DNA from: Actinomycetota bacterium | GTDB lineage: Bacteria > Actinomycetota > Acidimicrobiia > Acidimicrobiales > CADCSY01 | DNA length: 35,756 nt | Assembly (NCBI GenBank): GCA_019348495.1 | Contig: JAHWJI010000014.1 | Span: forward strand, 1-35,756 | Direction: 5' to 3' | Shown here: piece by piece, positions 1-8,169 of the stretch | How positions within the stretch are numbered: the stretch's first letter is position 1 | Layout of the letters: the number at the start of each line of letters is the position of its first letter | Program-made: the position numbers and the translations under genes | The notes under the pieces: model-generated | Database searches by the model: none | What the model was told of the DNA's origin: nothing | Seen by the model: the letters and a program-made list of their open reading frames with translations, nothing else

Positions 1-230
1 ACCTCGGGGAACCGGCGCCGGATCTCGAGCGCGGCCTGCAGGCCTTCGGTGGTGTGGGTGGGGGGCATGCGGATGTCGGTCACCACCACATCGGGCCGGT
101 GGCCGACCACGCAGGCGGCCAGCTCCTCGGCGTCGTCGAGCTGGGCCACCACCTCGAACCCGGCGTCTTCCAGGAGCCGGGCGATCCCGGTCCGCACCAG
201 CGGGGCGTCGTCGGCCAGGATCACCCGCAC
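1..230 (-). CDS. NarL/LuxR-type response regulator, N-terminal part (cut by window edge)
   Basis: The first 76 or so residues of a receiver domain read from a GTG at 230 down to the window edge. The start MRVILADDAPLVRTGIARLL has the acidic pair of a receiver domain, and VVVTDIRMPP carries the likely phospho-acceptor Asp. The spacing and wording match NarL-family regulators, whose C-terminal LuxR-type helix-turn-helix would lie outside the window. The start overlaps the stop of the upstream histidine kinase by 10 bases, so the two are translationally coupled and are presumably cognate partners. The DNA-binding half is not visible, so the output domain is inferred from family habit. Confidence 0.85.
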   Translation of the reverse strand, partial: MRVILADDAPLVRTGIARLLEDAGFEVVAQLDDAEELAACVVGHRPDVVVTDIRMPPTHTTEGLQAALEIRRRFPE

Positions 231-1943
231 GGGACCTCCGCCGTCACCCGGGTGCCGCCTCCTGGAGGACTGTCGACCTCCAGCGTCCCGTCGAGGGCCG
301 CCACCCGGTCGCCCAGGCTTTCGAGGCCCGAGCCGGCGTGCCCGCACGCACCGCCCACGCCGTCGTCGGCCACCTCGACCCGCAGCCGGCCATCACGGCG
401 GGTGACGGTGACGGTGACCGAGGTGGCCCGGGCGTACTTGGCCACGTTGGCCAGCGACTCCGAGATCACGAAGTAGGCGGCCACCTCCACCGCCGGGGGG
501 AGGCGACCCTCGGCCTCGACCTCGGCCCGCACCGACACGGGTACCGGCGCCCGCTCGGCCAGCGACTCCACCGCTCCCCGCAACCCCACCTCGCTGAGGA
601 TGGCGGGATGGATGCCCCGGGCCAGCTCCCGCAGCTCCCGCAGGGCCAGGGCCAGCTCCTCGGAGGCCTCGGCCAGGAGTGTGTCGACGCCGTCACCGCC
701 ACCGGGCTCGGGGGGCAGGCGCTGGCGGCCATGGCCAGCGCCAGCGACAGGCCCACCAGGCGCTGTTGGGCGCCGTCGTGGAGGTTGCGCTCCACCCGCC
801 GCCGCTCGGCGTCGCCGGCCTCCACGATGCGTGCCCGCGAGGCCCGTACCTCCTCGAGGCGGGCCAGCACCTCGGCGTGGAGGCGCTCGTTCTCCATGGC
901 CATGCCCACGGCGGCGGCAGCCGCCTCGACCAGCGCCGGCTCCTCGCCCAGGATGGCGTCGTGGACCAGGGCCCCCACCCGCTCGCCCCCGCGCTCTATG
1001 ACGGTCACCGAGCGGCGGCTGCCACCGGCGGGGAGCTCCAGAGGGCGCCCCTCGGAGTCCACGTAGCCGGCCCTGTCGGCCAGCCAGTAGGGCCACCTCG
1101 ACGCTGGGGTCACGCAGGGCCCGGGCCAGCGCCGGTCGCAGTTGGCCTCGGGGCCCGGTGTCGCCCAGCTCGACCACCAGGCCGCCCACGCCGGCCCGGT
1201 CGAGGTAACTGCGCAGGACGCTGGCCAGGAACACCAGGGGAACGGCCACCAGGAGCCCGAGCTGCACCACCCCCCAGCGGGAGTCGAAGCTGAACAGACC
1301 CAGCTGCTCGAGGATCGACACGCCCGACAGACCGCCACCAGGCAGGCACCGGGCACGATCGGGCCAGGGTCCGACGGCCCGCGGAGCCCGCCCCCCGCCA
1401 GTGGCCGACCAGGGTGGCCACGAAGGCGGCGATGACCGGCAGGGTGAGGACCAAGATGGCGATCTCGACCGCCCGGCCCACCCCCCGCTCGGCGCTCAGC
1501 TGGACCAGGTTCGGCGGGTAGCCCGGATCGGGTCGGTCGACGGTGACGAAGGCCACAGCGGCGGCGTAGGCCGCCACCACAACAGCCCGCTCGGAGGGCG
1601 ACGTGAGGCGCCCACTCGGGTAGGCCACCGCCAGGTGGGCCAGCAGGCCGGCGGTGAGGCTACCCACGAACAGCCCGGCGGTGAACACCACGGCGTTGGT
1701 GCTCCCGGTCAGCACCCCGGCCCACAGCCAGGCCAACCCGGCGTAGGCGATCAGTCGGGCGATGACGCTGCCCGGCCGCTTGGTCCAGGCGACCAGCCCG
1801 GCGGCCACGAACAGCACCCCGATGCCGACGGCGACGACCCGCTCGAGCAGATCCTCGTAGTCGTCGGCCACGGCGTCGACCACCACCACGGCCACCGGCA
1901 CCAGGGTGAGGACGATCCACCAGACCGGGAGCCGTCGCCTCAC
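221..1943 (-). pseudogene. Membrane sensor histidine kinase (HisKA_3 type), disrupted by four 1-base indels
   Basis: Read across frames this is one kinase of about 574 residues. The N-terminal half has several hydrophobic membrane segments. A GAF-like linker follows, then a dimerisation box RNLHDGAQQRLVGL with the phospho-accepting His, then a HATPase domain with N-box ESLANVAKYA and G1 box DDGVGGA. It starts at GTG 1943, overlapping the receiver gene stop by 4 bases, and ends at 221, overlapping the next regulator. The frame breaks near 1361-1363 (base missing), 1331 (missing), 1090-1092 (extra) and 719-724 (missing). Restoring these gives exactly 575 codons. The breaks sit in or beside G/C runs, so sequencing error is at least as likely as real decay. 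Confidence 0.85.
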
Positions 1944-2311
1944 CGGTCCTCACCCAACAGACCACTCAGGGCCGGACCCGAAAGGTCGGCCTTGGCCACG
2001 AACCCCCGGGCCGGGCTGTCGGCGATGCGGGTGCCGTAGTCGGTCGCCGACCGGCTGGACGTCAGCACGATGCCCGTCTCGCGGTGGTCCCGGCTGACCA
2101 ACCTGGCCACCTCGAACCCGTCGATGTCCGGGAGCTGGATGTCGAGGACGACCAGCCGGGGCCGCAGGGTGGCGATGGTCGCCAGGGCGCTCCTGCCGTC
2201 GGCGGCCTCGCCCACCACCTGGTACCCCTCCGACTCCAGCAGGCGTCGGGCCATGCGCCGGAAGCCGTCGTGGTCGTCGACGATCACCACGGTGGTCTCG
2301 GTCTCGGCCAT
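1940..2311 (-). CDS. Stand-alone receiver domain protein (response regulator)
   Basis: About 123 residues, consisting of a single CheY-like receiver: TVVIVDDHDGF gives the acidic pocket, LVVLDIQLPDIDGFEV the phospho-acceptor Asp, LTSS the conserved Thr/Ser and FVAKADL the Lys. No output domain follows. The stop overlaps the GTG start of the histidine kinase by 4 bases, so it heads a receiver-kinase-regulator operon. It could be a phosphate sink, or a second target competing with the downstream regulator. The start is uncertain: ATG 2311 gives the usual receiver length and ATG 2320 is also in frame. An inverted repeat GACCA-GCA-TGGTC lies over the start region. Confidence 0.8.
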   Translation of the reverse strand: MAETETTVVIVDDHDGFRRMARRLLESEGYQVVGEAADGRSALATIATLRPRLVVLDIQLPDIDGFEVARLVSRDHRETGIVLTSSRSATDYGTRIADSPARGFVAKADLSGPALSGLLGEDR

Positions 2312-2438
2312 GACCAGCATGGTCGCGCCCTGGGTCGGCATCGACCACAGGGCAGCCCCTGATCGCCGTGGTCGCACGGATGGTGCAGGGTTGGCCCGAG
2401 CCGGGCGAGGGCCTGAGCCTCTGCCATGCGGCGTGGGC

Positions 2439-3584
2439 CTAGGCCAACGCCTCCACCACGTGGTCGATGCACGCGCACAGCGTGGCCAGGTCGTCGGGTT
2501 CGACGGCGGGGAACATCCCGATGCGGACCTGGTTGCGGCCCAGCTTGCGGTAGGCCTCGGTGTCGACGATGCCGTTGGCCCGCAGCACCCGGGAGAGGGT
2601 GGCGGCGTCGACGGCCCCGGCGTCGAGGTCGATGGTGGCGACCACCGGGCTGCGCTGGGCGGGGTCGGCCACGAAGGGCGTGGCGTAGGAGCTGGCCTCG
2701 GCCCATCCGTAGACGATGCCGGCCGATCGGTGGCAGCGTTGGGCCGACCACTCGAGGCCCCCCTGACCGTTGAGCCACCGGAGCTGTTCGTCGAGAAGGA
2801 ACATCGTGGCCAGCGCCGGGGTGTTGTAGGTCTGGTCCAGGCGGCTGTTGTCGAGGGCGATGCCCAGGTCGAGCGACGGGGGGCACCACCGACCTGAGGC
2901 TCGCAGCCGGCCGATGCGCTCCAACGCCGCGGGCGAGCAGGCGGCCAGCCACAGTCCGCCGTCGCCGGCCAGGACCTTCTGGGGGGCGAAGTAGTAGACG
3001 TCGACCTCGGTGGCGTCGAACTCGATGGCGCCAGCGCCAGAGGTGGCGTCCACGGCCACCAGGGCCTCGTCGGGGCCCACGCCCGCCGGCCGGGTCAGGG
3101 GCATGGCCACGCCGGTGGAGGTCTCGTTGTGGGTGAGGGCGTACAGGTCGATCCCGGCCTCGGGCCGGGCCTGGGGATGGGTGCCGGGGGGCGACTCGAT
3201 GACGGTGGGCGCCTCCAGGTGGGGGGCGCCGACCACGCCGGCGGCGAACTTGGAGGAGAACTCACCGAAGGCCAGGTGCTGGCTGCGGGCCTCGATGAGG
3301 CCGAAGGTGGCGACGTCCCAGAACACCGTGGTCCCTCCGTTGCCCAGGACCACCTCGTAGCCGTCGGGGAGGCGGAGCAGCTCGTGCACGCCCCGGCGCA
3401 CCGAGGCCACCACGGCCTTGACCGGTGCCTGGCGGTGGCTCGTGCCCAGCCACGAACGGCTCACCGCGGCGAGGGCCTCGACCGCCTCGGGACGCACCTT
3501 GGACGGTCCCGACCCGAAACGACCGTCGGCCGGCAGCAGGTCGGCGGGGATGCGGATGTCGGGCAGTTCAGTGGTCGTCACCAT
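2439..3584 (-). CDS. serC: Phosphoserine aminotransferase
   Basis: A 381-residue PLP enzyme of the actinobacterial SerC type, converting 3-phosphohydroxypyruvate and glutamate to phosphoserine (second step of serine synthesis). Visible signatures are [14 protein letters not shown] near residues 22-36, SHRQAPVK near 49-56, the substrate region THNETSTGV near 151-159, and the PLP lysine in [12 protein letters not shown] (K203). I chose ATG 3584 because the family begins just there; the open frame continues upstream only as antisense of the neighbouring aminotransferase. It is divergent from that aminotransferase with 6-15 bases between start codons, and serA lies beyond it, so the pathway genes are clustered though not co-transcribed. 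Confidence 0.93.
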   Translation of the reverse strand: MVTTTELPDIRIPADLLPADGRFGSGPSKVRPEAVEALAAVSRSWLGTSHRQAPVKAVVASVRRGVHELLRLPDGYEVVLGNGGTTVFWDVATFGLIEARSQHLAFGEFSSKFAAGVVGAPHLEAPTVIESPPGTHPQARPEAGIDLYALTHNETSTGVAMPLTRPAGVGPDEALVAVDATSGAGAIEFDATEVDVYYFAPQKVLAGDGGLWLAACSPAALERIGRLRASGRWCPPSLDLGIALDNSRLDQTYNTPALATMFLLDEQLRWLNGQGGLEWSAQRCHRSAGIVYGWAEASSYATPFVADPAQRSPVVATIDLDAGAVDAATLSRVLRANGIVDTEAYRKLGRNQVRIGMFPAVEPDDLATLCACIDHVVEALA

Positions 3585-3599
3585 GCCACTATGGCGGAC

Positions 3600-4793
3600 A
3601 TGTCTCGCATCTCCGAACGGGTGGGCGCCATCACCCCCTCCGCCACCCTGGCCGTCGACGCCAGGGCCAAGGCCCTCAAGGCGGCGGGGGAGGACGTCAT
3701 CGTCTTCGCCGCCGGCGAACCCGACTTCCCCAGCCCCGCCCACGTCGTGGAAGCCGCTGCCGCCGCCTGTCGCGACGCCCGCAACCACCGCTACACCCCT
3801 GCTGCCGGTCTGCCCGAGCTGCGGGCCGCCGTCGCCGCCAAGACCAGGCGCGACTCGGGCCTGGAGGTGGAGGCGTCCCAGGTGGTGGTCACCAACGGGG
3901 GCAAGCACGCCATCTACACCGCCTTCGCCACCCTGCTCGACCCCGGCGACGAGGTGCTGTTGCCCTCGCCGTACTGGACCACCTATCCCGAGCCCGTCGC
4001 CCTGTTCGGCGCCAAGGCGGTGGTGATCCCCACCGATGCCGCCAGCGGGTTCAAGGTGAGCGTCGACCAGCTCGAGGCGGCCACCACCGAGCGCACCAAG
4101 GTGCTGGTGTTCGTGTCCCCCTCCAACCCCAGCGGGGCGGTGTACTCCCCCGAGCAGGTGGCGGCCATCGGCCGCTGGGCCGTCGAGCGGGGCATCTGGG
4201 TGCTGACCGACGAGATCTACGAGCATCTCACCTACGACGACCACCGGTCCTCCTCCATGCCCGTGCTGGTGCCCGAGCTGGCCGACCGTTGCGTGGTGGT
4301 CAACGGGGTGGCCAAGACCTACGCCATGACCGGCTGGCGGGTGGGGTGGATGATCAGCCCCCCCGACGTGAGCGCCGCCGCCGCCGGCCTGCAGTCGCAC
4401 GCCACCTCCAACGTGGCCAACGTCTCGCAACGGGCCGCCCTGGCCGCGGTCTCGGGGAGCCTCGACGACGTGGTCCACATGCGCGAGGCCTTCGATCGCC
4501 GCCGCCGGCGCATGTTCGAGCTGCTCAGCGCCCTACCCGGGGTGACGTGCCTGCGGCCCGAGGGGGCGTTCTACGCCTTTCCCTCCTTCGAGGGGGTGCT
4601 GGGTCGGGAGCTGGCCGGGCGACGGGTGGACTCCACCCTGGTGCTGGCCGAGGTGTTCCTGGAGCAGGCCAAGGTGGCCGTCGTGCCCGGGGAGGCCTTC
4701 GCCAGCCCCGGCTATGCCCGCCTGTCCTTCGCCCTCGGCGACGACGACCTCGAGGAGGGCATGGGCCGTCTGGCCAAGCTCCTGGCCGGATAG
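3600..4793 (+). CDS. Pyridoxal-phosphate aminotransferase, aspartate aminotransferase type (class I)
   Basis: A 397-residue fold-type I aminotransferase. [14 protein letters not shown] near residues 36-49 and [12 protein letters not shown] near 64-75 are typical of the bacterial AspB/AspC-like subgroup. [11 protein letters not shown] contacts [15 protein letters not shown] holds the ring-stacking residues, and [16 protein letters not shown] contains the Schiff-base lysine (K239). The likely role is the aspartate-oxaloacetate exchange feeding the aspartate-family genes found later in the window, but related proteins also use other acceptors, so the substrate is not certain. ATG 3600 ([10 protein letters not shown]) fits the family start; ATG 3591 is an in-frame alternative. 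The start is almost back to back with divergent serC. Confidence 0.88.
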   Translation: MSRISERVGAITPSATLAVDARAKALKAAGEDVIVFAAGEPDFPSPAHVVEAAAAACRDARNHRYTPAAGLPELRAAVAAKTRRDSGLEVEASQVVVTNGGKHAIYTAFATLLDPGDEVLLPSPYWTTYPEPVALFGAKAVVIPTDAASGFKVSVDQLEAATTERTKVLVFVSPSNPSGAVYSPEQVAAIGRWAVERGIWVLTDEIYEHLTYDDHRSSSMPVLVPELADRCVVVNGVAKTYAMTGWRVGWMISPPDVSAAAAGLQSHATSNVANVSQRAALAAVSGSLDDVVHMREAFDRRRRRMFELLSALPGVTCLRPEGAFYAFPSFEGVLGRELAGRRVDSTLVLAEVFLEQAKVAVVPGEAFASPGYARLSFALGDDDLEEGMGRLAKLLAG

Positions 4794-4845
4794 CCGGAGG
4801 CCGCCCAGTTCGCCGGAGCGCCAGCCGAGGCGCCACCATGGGGCC

Positions 4846-6408
4846 ATGGCACGAGTCCTGGTGACCGAGAAGCTGGCCGAGGCCGGACCGCAACGGCTGG
4901 CCAAGGCCGGCCACGAGGTCGACGAGCGCCTCGGGCTGTCCCCCGAGCAGCTCTTGGAGGCGATCCCGGGAGCGGCGGCGCTGATCGTGCGCTCGGCCAC
5001 CGACGTGACCGCCGAGGTCCTCGCGGCCGGGGTCGACCTCGTGGTGGTGGGCCGGGCCGGCATCGGGCTCGACAACGTCGACGTGGCCGCCGCCACCCGG
5101 CGGGGCGTGATGGTCGTCAACGCCCCCCAGTCGAACGTCCTCTCCGCCGCCGAGCACGCCCTGGCCCTACTTCTGGCCCAGGCCCGCAACATCCCCCAGG
5201 CCAGCACCGCGCTCAAGGCGGGGAAGTGGGAGCGCTCCCGCTGGGAGGGCGTGGAGCTCCACGGCAAGGCCCTCGGGGTGATCGGCCTCGGCCGCATCGG
5301 GACCCTGGTGGCCCAGCGGGCCGCCGCTTTCGGGATGAGGCTGGTGGCGCACGACCCCTACGTCTCCGAGGAGCGGGCCCGACAGCTGGGCATCGAGCTG
5401 GTGGGCCTCGACGACCTCGTGGCCCAGGCCGACTTCGTCACCGTCCACGTGGCCCGCACGCCCGAGACCATGGGTCTGTTGGACAAGGAGCTGCTGTCCA
5501 AGGCCAAGCCCGGCCTGCGGGTGATCAACACCGCACGGGGCGGCATCGTCGACGAGGACGCCCTGGCCTGGGCCCTGGACGAGGGCATCGTCGCCGGCGC
5601 CGCTCTCGACGTGTTCTCCACCGAGCCCATCACCGCCTCACCCCTGTTCGCCATCGACTCGGTGGTGGTCACCCCCCACCTGGGCGCCAGCACCACCGAG
5701 GCCCAGGACAAGGCCGGCGTCACCATCGCCGAGCAGGTCACCCTGGCTCTGGCAGGAGAGTTCGTGCCTTTCGCCGTCAACGTGAGCGCCAGCGAGGCGT
5801 CGGAGACGGTGCGGCCGTTCCTGCCCCTGGCCGAGCGCCTGGGCACGTTGTTCTCCCGGCTCAACGAGGGCGTGCCCCAGATCCTGGAGGTCACCTACCA
5901 GGGCCAGTTGGCCGACTACGACACCCGCATACTCACCCTGTCGGTCCTCAAGGGCGTCTTCGGCGGGGTGGTGCACGAACCCGTGTCCTACGTCAACGCG
6001 CCCCAGCTGGCCGAGGAGCGAGGGGTCCAGGTGCGCGAGACGACCACCTCGTCGGTGCAGGACTACGTCAACCTCATCACCCTGCGGGGTGGCGAACACG
6101 CCATCGGCGGGACGCTGGCCGGGCTGCGGGGCGAGCCCCGCATCGTCATGCTCGACGACCACACGGTGGAGGTACCGCCCGCCGACCACATGCTGGTGCT
6201 GCGCAACGACGACCGCCCGGGCATGATCGGGATGGTCACCACGGCGTTGGGCGACGCCGGCATCAACATCTCCGACATCCACGTGGGCCGCTCTCCCGAG
6301 GGGTCGGCCGCCCTCATGGTGCTGGCTACCGACCAGCCGGCGCCGCCCGAGCTGGTCACCCGGCTGCGGGGGTCGCCGGGCATCTTCTCGGTCCACGCCC
6401 TGGGGTGA
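4846..6408 (+). CDS. serA: D-3-phosphoglycerate dehydrogenase
   Basis: A 520-residue long-form SerA, catalysing NAD-dependent oxidation of 3-phosphoglycerate, the committed step of serine synthesis. The Rossmann motif GLGRIG is at 147-152. Catalytic residues appear in INTARGGIVDE (R231), DVFSTEP (E260) and TPHLGAS (H278). An allosteric substrate-binding domain spans roughly 310-440, and a C-terminal ACT domain (about 450-520, LRNDDRPGMIGMV) suggests serine feedback control. ATG 4846 gives the standard N-terminus MARVLVTEKL. It lies 52 bases after the aminotransferase stop. A CACCAT six bases before the ATG could be a weak leaderless -10 box. The gene looks intact. Confidence 0.95.
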   Translation: MARVLVTEKLAEAGPQRLAKAGHEVDERLGLSPEQLLEAIPGAAALIVRSATDVTAEVLAAGVDLVVVGRAGIGLDNVDVAAATRRGVMVVNAPQSNVLSAAEHALALLLAQARNIPQASTALKAGKWERSRWEGVELHGKALGVIGLGRIGTLVAQRAAAFGMRLVAHDPYVSEERARQLGIELVGLDDLVAQADFVTVHVARTPETMGLLDKELLSKAKPGLRVINTARGGIVDEDALAWALDEGIVAGAALDVFSTEPITASPLFAIDSVVVTPHLGASTTEAQDKAGVTIAEQVTLALAGEFVPFAVNVSASEASETVRPFLPLAERLGTLFSRLNEGVPQILEVTYQGQLADYDTRILTLSVLKGVFGGVVHEPVSYVNAPQLAEERGVQVRETTTSSVQDYVNLITLRGGEHAIGGTLAGLRGEPRIVMLDDHTVEVPPADHMLVLRNDDRPGMIGMVTTALGDAGINISDIHVGRSPEGSAALMVLATDQPAPPELVTRLRGSPGIFSVHALG

Positions 6409-6449
6409 CGCCGGCTCCAGCGCGGGCAGCCGGCGGCCGATAGCGAAGG

Positions 6450-7256
6450 ATGAGCGTCCGCCAGGCAGTCGCTGCCTCGCTCAGCCTGGTACTGATTGTC
6501 ACCGGATGCACTTCCGGCGTGCCCGTGCGCAGCACCGGCGTCGACTCGACCTCGACGACGGTGACCGCTCCCGCCGGCGAGGAAGGTGTGCCGACGACCG
6601 ACCCTCCTCGATCGACGGCAGGGCTGCCGGTGGGGGACGACACCAGGGTCGAGTCGGTCGTGGACGGCGACACCATCGTCATCACCGGCGGGACCCGGGT
6701 TCGCCTCATCGGCATCGACACCCCCGAGACCAAGGACCCCCGCAAGCCCGTGCAGTGCTTCGGATTGGAGGCCGCCGCCTACACGGCGTCGCTGCTGGCG
6801 GTGGGGACGGCCGTGCGCCTCGTGTACGACGTCGAGCGCCTCGATCGCTACGGCCGCACCCTGGCCTACGTCTATCGACTGTCCGACGGCATCTTCGTCA
6901 ACGCCGCCCTGGTGGCCGACGGCTACGCCCAGGTGGCCACCTTCCCGCCCAACGTGGCCCACACCGAGGAGCTCACACAGCTGGCCGGAATGGCCCGGGA
7001 GGAGGGCCGGGGCCTGTGGTCGGCCTGTGGCGGCGAAGCGGGTGCACCGGAACCACCGTCCGCCGGCACCGCCCCTCCGCCGGTAGCCCGAGGCGGCTCA
7101 GGTTCGTGCGATCCGTCCTACCCCGATGCCTGCATCCCTTCGGCGCCGCCCGACCTCGACTGCGGCGACATCGCCGAACGGCGCTTCCGGGTGCTGCCCC
7201 CGGATCCTCACGGCTTCGACGGCCGGGACGGTGACGGGTTGGGTTGCGAGAGCTGA
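6450..7256 (+). CDS. Secreted lipoprotein nuclease: staphylococcal-nuclease-like domain plus Excalibur motif
   Basis: A 268-residue exported protein. The N-terminus has a signal peptide ending in lipobox IVTGC, so lipid anchoring at the outer face of the membrane is predicted. A Ser/Thr/Pro-rich linker runs to about residue 65. The nuclease domain follows: VVDGDTIVI, RVRLIGIDTPE (ligand and catalytic-type residues) and RLDRYGRTLAYVY, the usual TNase order. The end, DPHGFDGRDGDGLGCES, is a calcium-binding Excalibur motif. The protein probably degrades extracellular DNA or RNA, though many family members are untested. The ATG is close to a TAGCGA box but spacing is poor, so its promoter is unclear. 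It converges on the ferredoxin gene. Confidence 0.88.
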   Translation: MSVRQAVAASLSLVLIVTGCTSGVPVRSTGVDSTSTTVTAPAGEEGVPTTDPPRSTAGLPVGDDTRVESVVDGDTIVITGGTRVRLIGIDTPETKDPRKPVQCFGLEAAAYTASLLAVGTAVRLVYDVERLDRYGRTLAYVYRLSDGIFVNAALVADGYAQVATFPPNVAHTEELTQLAGMAREEGRGLWSACGGEAGAPEPPSAGTAPPPVARGGSGSCDPSYPDACIPSAPPDLDCGDIAERRFRVLPPDPHGFDGRDGDGLGCES

Positions 7257-7271
7257 GGACGAGGCGGGCGG

Positions 7272-7463
7272 TCAGCCCTCGATGGTGATGGCCGCGGTGG
7301 GGCACATGTCGGCCGCCTCCTCCACCGCCGACCGTAGCTCCTCGCCTGGTTCCTCCTGGAGCACGTAGAGGAACCCGTCGTCGCGGAGCTCGAAGACCTC
7401 TGGCGCCGCCCGTGTGCACGATCCACTCTCGATGCACCGGTCGTAGTCGACGATGACCTTCAT
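7272..7463 (-). CDS. Small ferredoxin (single cluster, probably [3Fe-4S])
   Basis: A 63-residue ferredoxin. Ligands are in DRCIESGSC near residues 9-17 and in DMCPTAAI near 53-60. Only three cluster cysteines are evident (C10, C16 and the C of MCP); the position between the first two, normally Cys in [4Fe-4S] forms, is not Cys. That pattern is typical of actinobacterial [3Fe-4S] ferredoxins that pass electrons to cytochrome P450s, but no P450 or reductase lies nearby. A good ribosome site (GGAGG) sits 7 bases before the ATG. It follows the sunset-domain gene by 24 bases on the same strand and is probably co-transcribed with it. Confidence 0.88.
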   Translation of the reverse strand: MKVIVDYDRCIESGSCTRAAPEVFELRDDGFLYVLQEEPGEELRSAVEEAADMCPTAAITIEG

Positions 7464-7487
7464 GGCTGGACCTCCGGAAGCTCGGGG

Positions 7488-7949
7488 TTAGCGCTTGGCC
7501 TGGCGCAGGCCATCGGCCTCGGCGCCGGCCGCGTCGGCGTAGCAACGGTCGGCCTTGGTGCGCTCGTAGTTGGCCATGCCCGGCAGGTGGAACACGCCAC
7601 TACCCAACTTGGCCTTGACCGGGTGGGATGGGGCGCACTCTCCGAGGTCGTCGGGCTCGATCCAGTCACCCCCCGCCTGGGGCGCCGAGGCAACCACCTC
7701 CTCGCCGACGATGGCCCCACCTTGTGTCGCCTCACCCTCGGCGTCCTGGCCGAGCTCGGCCGGATCGGGCCCGCTCGGCGCCAGGTCGGGCGCCGTGGCT
7801 GCGGGCACGTCGATCGGCGGCCACGGCTCGGTGCTCGAAGACCAGTCGGTTGCGGCGGATCGGCGGCGCTCGAGCACCTTGGACACTGCGGCCCCCACTC
7901 CGGCCACCACGCAGAGCTTGAGGGCGAAGCGGAACAGACGGCGGATCAT
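7488..7949 (-). CDS. Membrane-anchored sunset-domain protein
   Basis: A 153-residue protein. An N-terminal hydrophobic helix (about residues 5-25) is followed by a low-complexity Pro/Ala/Asp-rich stretch to about 100. A compact C-terminal domain then has HPVKAKLGSGVFHLPGM, YERTKADRCY and AEADGLRQAKR. That wording matches the small domain called 'sunset' in actinobacterial proteins, whose function is not established. The Cys pair (ECAPSHP and DRCYAD) could bind metal or form a disulfide. The ATG lies exactly six bases downstream of TAACCT, so a leaderless transcript is likely. Ferredoxin follows in the same direction; leuA is divergent. Confidence 0.75.
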   Translation of the reverse strand: MIRRLFRFALKLCVVAGVGAAVSKVLERRRSAATDWSSSTEPWPPIDVPAATAPDLAPSGPDPAELGQDAEGEATQGGAIVGEEVVASAPQAGGDWIEPDDLGECAPSHPVKAKLGSGVFHLPGMANYERTKADRCYADAAGAEADGLRQAKR

Positions 7950-7955
7950 CGACCG

Positions 7956-7961
7956 AGGTTA
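7956..7961 (-). promoter_or_regulatory. -10 box TAACCT, leaderless promoter for the sunset-domain gene
   Basis: On the minus strand TAACCT is followed by CGGTCG and then the ATG at 7949. The 6-base spacing places the transcription start at the A of the start codon. The identical arrangement (TAACCT-N6-ATG) precedes the radical SAM gene at 30218. Confidence 0.6.
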
Positions 7962-7994
7962 TCCCTCCGGTGGTCGACACAAGCGCCCGCCAGG

Positions 7995-8023
7995 TTGACG
8001 AAGTACGCCGTTCCTGGTTCTCT
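7995..8023 (+). promoter_or_regulatory. Possible leuA promoter
   Basis: TTGACG at 7995-8000 is one base from the -35 consensus. With a 17-base spacer the -10 would be TTCTCT at 8018-8023, a poor match. Initiation near 8030 would leave almost no untranslated leader before the short leader ORF. Confidence 0.3.
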
Positions 8024-8031
8024 TGAAGGAG

Positions 8032-8073
8032 ATGTTGCGCCAGCTCCGCTCCTGCGTCCTCCTGCTTACCTGA
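8032..8073 (+). CDS. Leucine-rich leader peptide of leuA
   Basis: A 13-codon ORF, MLRQLRSCVLLLT, in front of leuA. Five of 13 residues are Leu, including three consecutive codons (CTC CTG CTT at 8059-8067) just before the stop. It is followed at once by one hairpin and then a terminator hairpin with a T-tract, all upstream of the leuA ribosome site. This is the architecture of ribosome-mediated attenuation: leucine shortage stalls the ribosome at the Leu run. AAGGAG touches the ATG, too close to act as a normal ribosome site, so the peptide may be translated from a nearly leaderless RNA. Known leu leaders in other bacteria support the reading; expression here is inferred. Confidence 0.65.
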   Translation: MLRQLRSCVLLLT

Positions 8074-8098
8074 GGCGGGCACCTCCACGGTGCTCGCC
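8074..8098 (+). promoter_or_regulatory. Pre-terminator hairpin of the leuA attenuator
   Basis: GGCGGGCACC (8074-8083) pairs with GGTGCTCGCC (8089-8098) over ten positions with one G-U pair, leaving a 5-base loop. It begins one base after the leader stop codon, where a ribosome at the stop would cover it. CCTCC-type segments occur three times in the leader (near 8058, 8081 and 8103), giving the 3' arm of the terminator several possible partners. The exact antiterminator pairing is not resolved here. Confidence 0.5.
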
Positions 8099-8101
8099 AC
8101 G

Positions 8102-8136
8102 ACCTCCTGTGCCAGTCGGCCAGGAGGTTTTCTTTT
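8102..8136 (+). terminator. leuA attenuator: intrinsic terminator
   Basis: ACCTCCTG (8102-8109) and CAGGAGGT (8121-8128) form a perfect 8-base stem with an 11-base loop, followed by TTTTCTTTT. It is the clearest Rho-independent terminator in the window. It sits between the Leu leader ORF and the leuA ribosome site (AAAGGGA about 6 bases before ATG 8170), so it most likely ends leuA transcription early when leucine is plentiful. Confidence 0.75.
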
Positions 8137-8169
8137 CCCCCTGCACCCCTCCTTTCGAAAGGGACCGAC

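Noticed and set aside
3585-4478. N-terminal extension of serC to 679 residues
   Set aside because: The extension is antisense to the aminotransferase; SerC proteins begin at the ATG 3584.
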